Positions 1 through 7,367 of a stretch of DNA of 64,000 nt are shown in pieces. This DNA comes from Pycnococcus provasolii (lineage: Eukaryota; Chlorophyta; Pseudoscourfieldiophyceae; Pseudoscourfieldiales): the NCBI GenBank assembly GCA_049487715.1, contig CP150569.1, forward strand, positions 1 through 64,000, written 5' to 3'. Position numbers and translations under genes: made by a program. Under the pieces are notes generated by a model that did not search any database, had not been told where the DNA came from, and saw nothing but the letters and a program-made list of their open reading frames with translations. Positions within the stretch are counted from its first letter, which is position 1. Every line of letters starts with the position of its first letter.

Positions 1-19
1 GTTCAGTTACATATACTCT
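1..19. other. Probable leftover sequencing-adapter sequence
   Basis: The first ten bases, GTTCAGTTAC, match the inner part of the Oxford Nanopore ligation adapter as I remember it. The next bases (ATATACTCT) resemble its GTATTGCT end with errors. The stretch is not telomeric and sits outside the telomere, where biological sequence is not expected. It is most likely untrimmed adapter on a read that reached the chromosome terminus. Confidence 0.7.
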
Positions 20-205
20 AACCCTAACCCTAACCCTAACCCTAACCCTAACCCTAACCCTAACCCTAACCCTAACCCTAACCCTAACCCTAACCCTAAC
101 CCTAACCCTAACCCTAACCCTAACCCTAACCCTAACCCTAACCCTAACCCTAACCCTAACCCTAACCCTAACCCTAACCCTAACCCTAACCCTAACCCTA
201 ACCCT
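18..205 (+). repeat. Telomere, about 31 copies of CCCTAA
   Basis: This is an uninterrupted array of the hexamer CCCTAA (TTAGGG on the other strand). The C-rich strand runs 5' to 3' inward, which is the orientation expected at a left chromosome end. TTAGGG is shared by animals, fungi, many protists and some algae; most land plants use TTTAGGG. The array is short and may be truncated by the assembly. Confidence 0.97.
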
Positions 206-235
206 GAAATGTTATGCTAAGGGGGGTCCGGGTAT

Positions 236-308
236 GTAACCCTAACCCTAACCCTAATTGTAACCCTAATTGTAACCCTAACCCTAACCCTAATTGTAAC
301 CCTAATTG
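236..308 (+). repeat. Degenerate telomere-like repeats
   Basis: After about 30 bp of unique sequence the CCCTAA hexamer returns, mixed with a variant unit in which CCCTAATTGTAA replaces two perfect units. Four variant units are visible. This is typical of the proximal, no longer telomerase-maintained part of a telomere. Confidence 0.85.
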
Positions 309-870
309 CCAGGCTGGCAGTTTGACCCACATGTTGAAAAAAAAATTTGCCTCCGGTATGCGGCCGACCGTCGGCCAGTGTCGTGCAGAACGAAGCCAAT
401 AACAACAGCCATTTTTTTTGGCAGTTAGGTTTGATTCGAAGCACTCACTCGCGGCACGAGGTTGGTCAAATTGTTAATACTCTTAGCGGAAAGTATTTGC
501 TAATCGATCGCCCCACGACTTTCTCCACGCCGCCCAAGTCGCGCTCCCTCTCGCGCTGCCGCTCCAAGAACTTCATGACCTTCTCATGCGCTGAGAGGAA
601 GTGACCACGCCCATGAGAAGTGAGACGAGATATTTCGCAGGTATGCAGGCACCGTCCTTGTTGTCGTACGCGTTCACCTGATCATAACTATGTATCTAGG
701 TGTTCGTTTGACTCGATTTTTCGCTCGAACGGTAGCGCTTGAGGTGTTACGAGACACTATACATACAGTTGTTAGCATCTTCAACCAGGAGGTCACTCTG
801 TAGGACCTAGACACGATCCTTCTAGTGTCCGGCTACACTTCCGTCTTACATTCCCGTTGATTGCTCTCGC

Positions 871-898
871 GGGGGGACACAGTGTTGAATGTCCCCCC
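871..898. repeat. Perfect 9-bp hairpin
   Basis: GGGGGGACA (871-879) and TGTCCCCCC (890-898) are perfect inverted repeats around a 10-base loop. The loop-side GTTGAATG (884-891) can alternatively pair with CATTCAAC at 911-918, so two mutually exclusive folds are possible. Confidence 0.7.
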
Positions 899-915
899 GG
901 CCCATGCTCGCATTC

Positions 916-1017
916 AACCCCGAAACAAGACGAACCAGAGACCAAGATTGGGGGTTAGTTAGCTACGGCTAAGTAACCCCGAAACAAGACGAACCAGAGA
1001 CCCAGTTTGGGGGTTAG
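916..1017 (+). repeat. Two-copy tandem repeat of about 59 bp
   Basis: Copy one starts at 916 and copy two at 975. Both begin AACCCCGAAACAAGACGAAC, continue with CAGAGACC, and contain TTGGGGGTTAG after a few mismatches. Each starts with the AACCCCGAA word that also recurs in promoters elsewhere in the window. Confidence 0.8.
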
Positions 1018-2297
1018 TATAGGACATGGGTTGGGAGAAAAAACGCGTTGTGTCCGGCTACACTTGCCCAACTAAGGAGCTTTCAAGAGCAGAAGGCTGG
1101 CACGTGGTTCGACAGTGATTTGGCAAGGCACGACGCCGAAGGATGTCAAGCACGTCCGTCCGAAGGAGCGCGTGAGGCAAACGCATGAGGTGACGGTTGC
1201 AAGGCTGAAGATGAAGTGCGCGTTTCGAGTTAAGCACATGAAGGTGATCGAGACGGCGACGCCCAAAAAAAAAACGATTTTCTTGAGGCCTCGAGGGAAG
1301 AGCAAAGCACGGCACGAGAGGATGTCGACATCCTCTCGGCATGCCCGCTACAACGGTAACATATAACGAGGGCTCATGGGAGCCAATCGAAAAGAATCCA
1401 ATCGAATCCAAGAGGGAACGGCTCTCACGAAGAGAAGACCAAAGAAAAGGAATCTATATATGTATAACCATTCTCAAAGTAAACGAAGTAAACGCGTTGG
1501 CCATTGGAGGCCATACACAACCAGAGCTAACCTTATCACTTAAGACAAACCATAAAAATATCCAGTGGAGACCAACAGGTATCCACAAGAAACCCAAATA
1601 AAGATCCAAAACAAAGAAGAAATATGGACCATTCAATATCGAAGGATGTGCTCGGGATGGTGTTCGTCCATTGTAGGTCTCGTTGAGACTCCGAGCCCTT
1701 CCCTTTTCCCCCACTGTAACCTCATTCTACACTTTTTGTTTTTATACACGTCGTCACTCGTTTATTGACGTACGTGTCACAAAGGTTATAGACTTGTTTA
1801 CGGATTTCCGGGCCCATTTCGAGATTACGTTCTACGATGGATCTCCGTTTCCAACGGAGAGAGCCGATCAAACCTCAAATCAGATGTCTCTACGATAGAC
1901 CAACATTCTCGAACAAAAAGGTGGTCAACATGAATCCCACCTACAACAACCATAAAAGCATGTGTTAAAGTTTGGCCCGATTCGAGATCAAGTGGCTGAC
2001 GGTGTACACATCATTCATCGAATTTCCAAAGGTAGATCGCACCACCCATTGTCTACCCCCGTGCACGGGGGCGTACTTCGTGGGGTAACGAATCCTTCGC
2101 ACGAAAAAAAACCTTCACACGACACCACGACGGTAGGGACGACGCACACCCACCACATCAGGACGTGTGCGACTTCAACTTCATCTCCCTACCCGCCAAG
2201 CTTTTACCTGTACTGGGCAGTGGCGTAAACTTGCCGATCAGCAACTAGCAACTTGTCGCCGGCGTGCGCCGCGCGAGAGACAAGGGTCGTCGTCACC

Positions 2298-4037
2298 ATG
2301 TTCGCGTACAACGAGGTGCAACCCCTCGTGGCGCTTGTCGGCCACGAGGGTATGTTACGAAGTGCATGCTTCAGCCCCGACGACAAACTCGTGCTTACTG
2401 GAAGCCTCGACAAAGACGCAAGACTCTGGGACGCGAAGACGGGTCACCTATTGCATATACTCAGCGGCCACGAAGGATTCGTATACTCCGCCAGCTTCAA
2501 CACGCAAGGTACGCAGGCTATTACAGCAAGCGCGGACGGAACGGCACGGGTATGGGACGTAGCATCTGGCAAGTGCGTGTGCACAACAGCAGTACAACTA
2601 GGGCAAGGCGGCAAACCGTGCGCCCTCACCCTGGCCAGGTTCAGCCACGCTGGCACATCCATCCTCACAGCAGGGCGTTTGCTGCAGGTGTACGATGCCG
2701 CGACGGGAGCTTGCAAGTTTTCTAGCAGCGAACACGAGGGCTGGATACGAGCTGCATCCTTCAACCGCGACGACACGCTGATCGTCACAGCGTCCGACGA
2801 CACAACCGCAAAGGTGTGGGACGCCGCCAGCGGCACTTGCTTGCACACGCTTCGGAGCCACGGCAAAGGTGCTGTAGGACTTGGCGTTGTTCCGGACGTA
2901 TGCTTTCACCCGAACGGCCGCACTGTTGCTACGGCGGGTGATGATTGCCGAGTGATTCTTTGGGATGCACAAACCGGCGCGCTTCTAAAAACGCTAACTA
3001 GTCATGCATGCCATGTCACGTCAGTATGCTTCAGCCCGAACGGCACGCTTTTGCTATCTGCTAGCCGTGACAAAACCGCGATCGTTTGGAATGTTGCAAC
3101 TGGTGCCTGCTTGCGCAGACTGGAGGGCCACATGTTCCTAATTTTTCAAGCACGTTTCAACCCATCTGGAACGCACGTCGTCACCTGTGGCGAGGACCGC
3201 ACGACGAGAGTTTGGAATGCGGCGTTGAGCTCGTGTACGCATCAATGGTCTGGTCATGAGGGATGGGTGAATGATGTCCACTTCAGCCACGACGGGAGTC
3301 GTATTGTCACGGCGAGCAGTGACAAAACCGCACGTATTTGGGCACTTTCTTGCGAGGCACCATCTGAGGCCGTAACCACCACCCTTGCTCATCTGCCTAC
3401 GACGAACGTCAAGGTGGCCAACGAACCGAACGACTTTACCTCTGTCTCGATCGCGGCAAGTGGTCAGAAAATGACTGACCCATCGGATCCTGTCCGTGGA
3501 AAGCGAAAGCTTGACAAAGCGCACCTGCCGTCAAGCGCCACACCCAAATCTGGCAAGGCTAGTCAGGCGACGGCAAGGACGGCGACGTTTCCATCGCACG
3601 ATGCAGTTGAGTGGCCAATGCACCTTAGTACGTCCGATATCAAGTTGGACGTCTCGGAATTTGTTCACCAAGTACATAAGAAATGGACTGAGCTCGGAAT
3701 TGAGTGCCATGCCAACGTACACTACAAGATGAACCTCGGAGATTTTCAAATTGAAAGCTGCATCGCGAAGGAAGGCAGAGTTGCAATCGGAACATTCGTC
3801 TTAACACCCGACGATTTTCTCAAGGTTTTGCCCGATATTCTCATGAAAGACGTGTACATGAAAAACGGCGTTCAACGTGACACGGATGAGCTAACGCCGT
3901 ACGCTCGTGCGAGCAAGGCAAACCAAGCGATTGTTTTCGTCGCGTGCGCCGAGGCTCCAAAAGAGGTTGAGCGGACATTTGCATTAACCAACTACAATGT
4001 GAAAGCGTGGTGGCCTGGTGAGCCCCCGCCCGTATGA
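2298..4037 (+). CDS. WD40 repeat protein with a novel C-terminal domain
   Basis: This is the first gene inside the telomere, a 579-residue protein. Residues from about 12 to 350 form seven or eight WD40 repeats with repeated VWDA/LWDA-type ends and GH starts, such as VTASDDTTAKVWDAASGTC, giving a beta-propeller scaffold. A Ser/Thr/Lys-rich linker follows, and residues from about 440 to 575 form a separate domain I do not recognise, ending WWPGEPPPV. The ATG at 2298 was chosen because it has a good ACC context and precedes the first repeat; the frame is open upstream but without an ATG. Repeats this regular resemble WD proteins of the NACHT/APAF class, but no NTPase is present. Binding partners cannot be predicted. 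It converges on the next gene with 54 bp between stops. Confidence 0.85.
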   Translation: MFAYNEVQPLVALVGHEGMLRSACFSPDDKLVLTGSLDKDARLWDAKTGHLLHILSGHEGFVYSASFNTQGTQAITASADGTARVWDVASGKCVCTTAVQLGQGGKPCALTLARFSHAGTSILTAGRLLQVYDAATGACKFSSSEHEGWIRAASFNRDDTLIVTASDDTTAKVWDAASGTCLHTLRSHGKGAVGLGVVPDVCFHPNGRTVATAGDDCRVILWDAQTGALLKTLTSHACHVTSVCFSPNGTLLLSASRDKTAIVWNVATGACLRRLEGHMFLIFQARFNPSGTHVVTCGEDRTTRVWNAALSSCTHQWSGHEGWVNDVHFSHDGSRIVTASSDKTARIWALSCEAPSEAVTTTLAHLPTTNVKVANEPNDFTSVSIAASGQKMTDPSDPVRGKRKLDKAHLPSSATPKSGKASQATARTATFPSHDAVEWPMHLSTSDIKLDVSEFVHQVHKKWTELGIECHANVHYKMNLGDFQIESCIAKEGRVAIGTFVLTPDDFLKVLPDILMKDVYMKNGVQRDTDELTPYARASKANQAIVFVACAEAPKEVERTFALTNYNVKAWWPGEPPPV

Positions 4038-4091
4038 ATGACTCGAAACATTGAAAACACATGTGTAAAATTAAATTAGATTAGATTAAAT

Positions 4092-5753
4092 TTAAAATCC
4101 GGAGCGTTCGAAACGACGCACACGCTCGATTCCAGACACTCGAGTGCCAATTACGTCAACCGCGGCAGCCTGCTCAGCCACTGTACCGACAGCGCTGCGA
4201 CTTCGCAGACTGCTTATGCCGCTTGCGGCGGCAGATGTGTACGCTGAGCTCAATATGTCGCTTGACGCACCATCCGCGGTCATCGCAGCCGCAAGAGCGA
4301 TGATCAGAGCATGCACCTCCGCGCAGAGCGAGTCGGCTGTATTCAGCTCCTGCAGCTGGCGACGAAGTTCACCGACAGTAAGCATGTTAAAATTCGGCGG
4401 CTGTCCCATCGCCTTTGTTAGCACACGCCGGCTTTCCGCAACCACGGCGGACTGCAGCCCATGGGATTTCAAGGCTGTCTCAAACGACACAACGGGGAGT
4501 GCTGCGACACCTTCACTGGGGTATCCCTTGTCAAAGTACGAGTAGACCGCTTCCTCGCCGCCGAGGCTGCTCGCTAGGGCGTCGTGCAGCGCCGCACTTC
4601 GCATCGCTTTTACTGCAGGCGAGCGTATTGCGCCACCATCAGCGTCACTTACTCCCTCGTACCCCGCGGCGAGATCTTCCGTCGAAAGTTGGGGTGAGAC
4701 GGAGCGCGCTGGGTGAGACAGTACGTCAGGCCGTGACGACCTCTGCGACGGCGGTGGTGCCCTTGGACCCTCATCTTCCGTTTCATCGTCAGCACGCAAC
4801 CCCGCTGAAGTCTCGCCGTACGTGGCGGCCATCGCCTCCTTCACCACAGCGGGCGTGTTGACGCCGATGTACTCGCTCTCCAGGGCGTTGCGCACGAACG
4901 CAGGCGTATTTGTGGCAATGCGCGCGTCTTGGTAAGATTCTCTTAGCACTCGCTGAACGCCCTCTGGCGTGTTCGTGGCGATGCGTGCATCCTGGTAAGA
5001 CTCCGCAAGCACGCGTTCGACATCCTCCGAGACGACCTTTGCGCCATCATCGAGCACGTGCGGACTCGTACCACGACTGTCGACGGCAGGTTTGGAAGCA
5101 AGAGCCGCCTTGCGAGCACTGCGTGAGTCGGGCAGCTTGAGCTTCGCGTCGCCAGAGCACACAGCCTCGCTGAGCACGCGAACAGCCGCTGTCACAGCCG
5201 TGGCGTCAACGCGAACCTGCTCAAGTTGTATGCGGAATGCTCCGACGCTGAGCTCGCCGTCTGTAACAGCGGTGACTTCCGAGGGTGGAGCCTTAGACTG
5301 CTTAAGCATCGTCTCGAGCGTCTCGCGGCGTTCAGCCACAAGGCCAGCGGAAAGTCCGTTTGACGATAGGTTCGTCTCGAACAGCCTAAGAGGCATGCCC
5401 CAGCACTGTGCCGCCACGGCACGTCGCTCGCCGTCCCAAACCTTGCCGTGACCAGGACTGTCGGGTGTTGGAGTCTGCACGCGCTCGTTCGATTTTGAAC
5501 TTTCCTGCACGTGGTCGCGCAACGAGTCGAGCACACCAGCAAGTCCGTCCCAGTCCGTCTCGTCTCCGCGAGGTGGCTCGGGAAGGGCCTGCTGAGCGGG
5601 CGCGGAAAGCGAGCGCAACGCAGCCATCTCGTCAAGTATCAGTGAGGTATATTCTGTGAGCACGTTCACAAGGCGGCGGTACGTCTCCGCCTTGCTGCTT
5701 TCCGAAGCTTTTGGAAAGTTTGTGTCGCTGCCATTGCGCTGCGCGTGCTCCAT
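4092..5753 (-). CDS. Orphan protein with duplicated domains and tandem NTP repeats
   Basis: A 553-residue protein of unknown function. Two regions, about residues 122-205 and 421-500, look like copies of one helical domain; compare LRLFETNLSSNGL with VVSFETALKSHGL, each followed by a VGxxRxQL-type helix. Between them, around residues 240-320, lie three to four degenerate tandem repeats built on ESYQDARIATNTP. The rest is Ser/Pro-rich and probably disordered. The ATG at 5753 was preferred because the frame upstream opens only with a non-ATG codon. I see no signal peptide, membrane segment or catalytic motif. It converges with the WD40 gene and shares an upstream region of about 510 bp with the divergent DPY30 gene. 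Confidence 0.75.
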   Translation of the reverse strand: MEHAQRNGSDTNFPKASESSKAETYRRLVNVLTEYTSLILDEMAALRSLSAPAQQALPEPPRGDETDWDGLAGVLDSLRDHVQESSKSNERVQTPTPDSPGHGKVWDGERRAVAAQCWGMPLRLFETNLSSNGLSAGLVAERRETLETMLKQSKAPPSEVTAVTDGELSVGAFRIQLEQVRVDATAVTAAVRVLSEAVCSGDAKLKLPDSRSARKAALASKPAVDSRGTSPHVLDDGAKVVSEDVERVLAESYQDARIATNTPEGVQRVLRESYQDARIATNTPAFVRNALESEYIGVNTPAVVKEAMAATYGETSAGLRADDETEDEGPRAPPPSQRSSRPDVLSHPARSVSPQLSTEDLAAGYEGVSDADGGAIRSPAVKAMRSAALHDALASSLGGEEAVYSYFDKGYPSEGVAALPVVSFETALKSHGLQSAVVAESRRVLTKAMGQPPNFNMLTVGELRRQLQELNTADSLCAEVHALIIALAAAMTADGASSDILSSAYTSAAASGISSLRSRSAVGTVAEQAAAVDVIGTRVSGIERVRRFERSGF

Positions 5754-6262
5754 TGGGCTGCTTGTCGTGTATGTATGGTATGGAGGGGAGAGACGCGGTG
5801 GATACGTGTGGTGTATCCCAGGGATACTCTGTTGTCCGTTCAGTTTAGCGATGCACAGCTCGGGCACGCTGGGTCGACAGCTCGGTAGTCAGTCGGGGTT
5901 CCAAAATAGGAGGAACAACAGGATGAGACGGGCCCATTGTTGCCTTGGTGGTGTCGTTTTTTTTTAACTGTTCGAAAACCTCGACCTCGTCGCCGGTGTT
6001 TCGCAGTGCAGCAGGTGGGAGGTGAGAACGACGCGTCCCCTCGAAGGCAAACCTGCAGTTGGGTACGGTGAGACCGTGGGTCGTGGGAGACCCATGGTCG
6101 AGCTCTTCCTCTCTTTCCTCTCCTCCTCCTCTCCCCGTCTCATCAGCTCAGACGGTCAGAGGAAAGGGAAGGGAAGGAAGGGGACTTCCCCCCAAGAGTC
6201 TAGCCCTCCCTTCCTCACTCACCTCAACAAAACGGGAACAAAAAAACACCGCTAAGAGACAC
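5754..6262. promoter_or_regulatory. Divergent intergenic region with GGAACCCCGA motif
   Basis: This 509-bp stretch separates two divergent genes and should carry both promoters. It contains TCGGGGTTCC at 5893-5902, the reverse of the GGAACCCCGA word found upstream of other genes here. Long CT-rich tracts (6107-6140) precede the rightward gene. Confidence 0.5.
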
Positions 6263-6913
6263 ATGGCGGACGCGGAACAACCACCGGCTGAGGCACCACC
6301 GGCTGAGGCACCACCGGCTGAGGCGCCGCCTGCTGAGGAGGCGGCTCCGGCTGCTGAGGAGGCGGCTCCGGCAGCTGAGGAGGCGGCTCCGGCTGCTGAG
6401 GAGGCGGCTCCGGCTGCTGAGGAGGCAGCTCCGGCCGCGGAGGAGGCGGCCCCGGCCGCGGAGGAGGCGGCTCCGGCAGCTGAGGCGGCTCCAGCTGAGG
6501 AAGCCGCTCCGGCAGCTGAGGAAGCCGCTCCCGCTGCTGAGGAAGCCGCTCCGGCAGCTGAGGAGGCTGCACCGGCAGCTGAGGAGGCTGCGCCGGTGGA
6601 GGCTGCTCCGGCAGCTGAGGAGGCTGCTCCAGCGGAGGCTGCTCCGGCCGCGGAGGAAGCGGCTCCTGCCGCGGAGGAGGCTCCCCCGGCGGCTGAGGAG
6701 GCAGCGCCCGCTCCGGCTGCGGCTGCTGCGCCTGCGATGATGTCTACGTCATCGATGAAGACGGACCCTTCTAAGAAGGCGATTCCCGTTCGTCAGTACT
6801 TGGAGGACAGTGTGGTTCCCGTTTTGCGCAAGGCCCTTAGAGAGCTCGTCAAGGTTCGTCCTGAAGACCCGTTTGACTTCTTGGCTGCATACGTGCTCGA
6901 GAACAAGCCGTAG
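6263..6913 (+). CDS. DPY30-domain protein with a long Ala/Glu/Pro repeat tail
   Basis: A 216-residue protein. Residues from about 5 to 160 are a low-complexity array of EEAAPAA-type units, probably extended or flexible. The C-terminal 45 residues match the DPY30 motif: YLEDSVVPVLRKALRELVKV followed by RPEDPFDFLAAYVLENKP. DPY30 domains form dimeric X-type helix bundles related to the docking/dimerisation domain of PKA regulatory subunits and bind amphipathic helices. They occur in COMPASS histone methyltransferase, radial spokes and adenylate kinases. The ATG at 6263 follows a purine-rich leader, and the upstream in-frame extension lacks an ATG. The next gene, same strand and 454 bp away, encodes a cyclic-nucleotide-binding protein. 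Whether this is the COMPASS subunit or another docking protein cannot be decided. Confidence 0.85.
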   Translation: MADAEQPPAEAPPAEAPPAEAPPAEEAAPAAEEAAPAAEEAAPAAEEAAPAAEEAAPAAEEAAPAAEEAAPAAEAAPAEEAAPAAEEAAPAAEEAAPAAEEAAPAAEEAAPVEAAPAAEEAAPAEAAPAAEEAAPAAEEAPPAAEEAAPAPAAAAAPAMMSTSSMKTDPSKKAIPVRQYLEDSVVPVLRKALRELVKVRPEDPFDFLAAYVLENKP

Positions 6914-7367
6914 GATGGAAACGCCAGTCATAGACTTTCGTCATTCTTCGGTCAGCGCACGCGTTCGCGCACGTTGAGCGGTGCGTGCGTGGTCACGCAC
7001 TTGATAAAGGGAGGTTGAGGAGCAGGGTGTGGTTGTAACTTCTCAACTGAAGAAAAAAGTAAAAGCTTAAGCAAGATTTTAATTTTCCGTGTACGAGTTT
7101 TGCCGCCGAGACGCTCGTGCTTCTGCCATCTATGCTGCGCATATACACGATAACTTACACTTGGTTGGTTGGTGGGATGCCGATTTTCCGGGATCCACTT
7201 ATGGTCCTGTGCGAGTAATGGCCAAGCCATGCATTCATTTTCCCTGACTCCAGCTTTAATCAGGTGCCCTCGAGTCCTCGACGATAGCACGGAACGTTCC
7301 AAATACCACCCACACACACATACACACGACGCACGCAAGCGCAAGTCTAAAGCCGACGCTGCCATCC
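6914..7367. other. Intergenic region, promoter of the cNBD gene
   Basis: No gene is seen in these 454 bp. They contain AT-rich stretches, a CACACACA run at 7310-7324 just before the start codon, and nothing resembling an RNA gene. Confidence 0.5.

Larger units (their letters stand above)
825..1065. repeat. Composite repeat flanked by 16-bp direct repeats
   Basis: The 16-mer GTGTCCGGCTACACTT occurs at 825-840 and again at 1050-1065. Each copy has GTGT/ACAC ends that can pair. The sequence between them holds a hairpin (871-898) and a tandem duplication (916-1017). The arrangement resembles a small subtelomeric repeat or a non-autonomous insertion, but no transposase is present. Confidence 0.6.
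309..2297. other. Subtelomeric region without a recognisable gene
   Basis: No open frame here exceeds about 130 codons or resembles a known family, and base composition is lower in GC than in the coding part of the window. The stretch holds a flanked repeat structure (825-1065) and otherwise appears unique. Its right end contains the promoter of the WD40 gene. I see no tRNA, rRNA or transposase remnant. Confidence 0.6.

Noticed and set aside
214-402. Frame with NPNPNCNPNC repeats
   Set aside because: It is a translation of telomere-like repeats, not a gene; the opposite strand gives a similar artefact.
1058-1714. Several frames of 60-117 codons in the subtelomere
   Set aside because: They overlap each other on both strands, lack homology-like motifs and have atypical composition; chance frames are more likely.
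2264-3749. Long antisense and shifted frames inside the WD40 gene
   Set aside because: They shadow a well-supported propeller protein and contain no motif of their own.
6252-6572. Antisense Pro/Gln/Leu-rich frame
   Set aside because: Reverse reading of the EEAAPA repeat; low complexity only.
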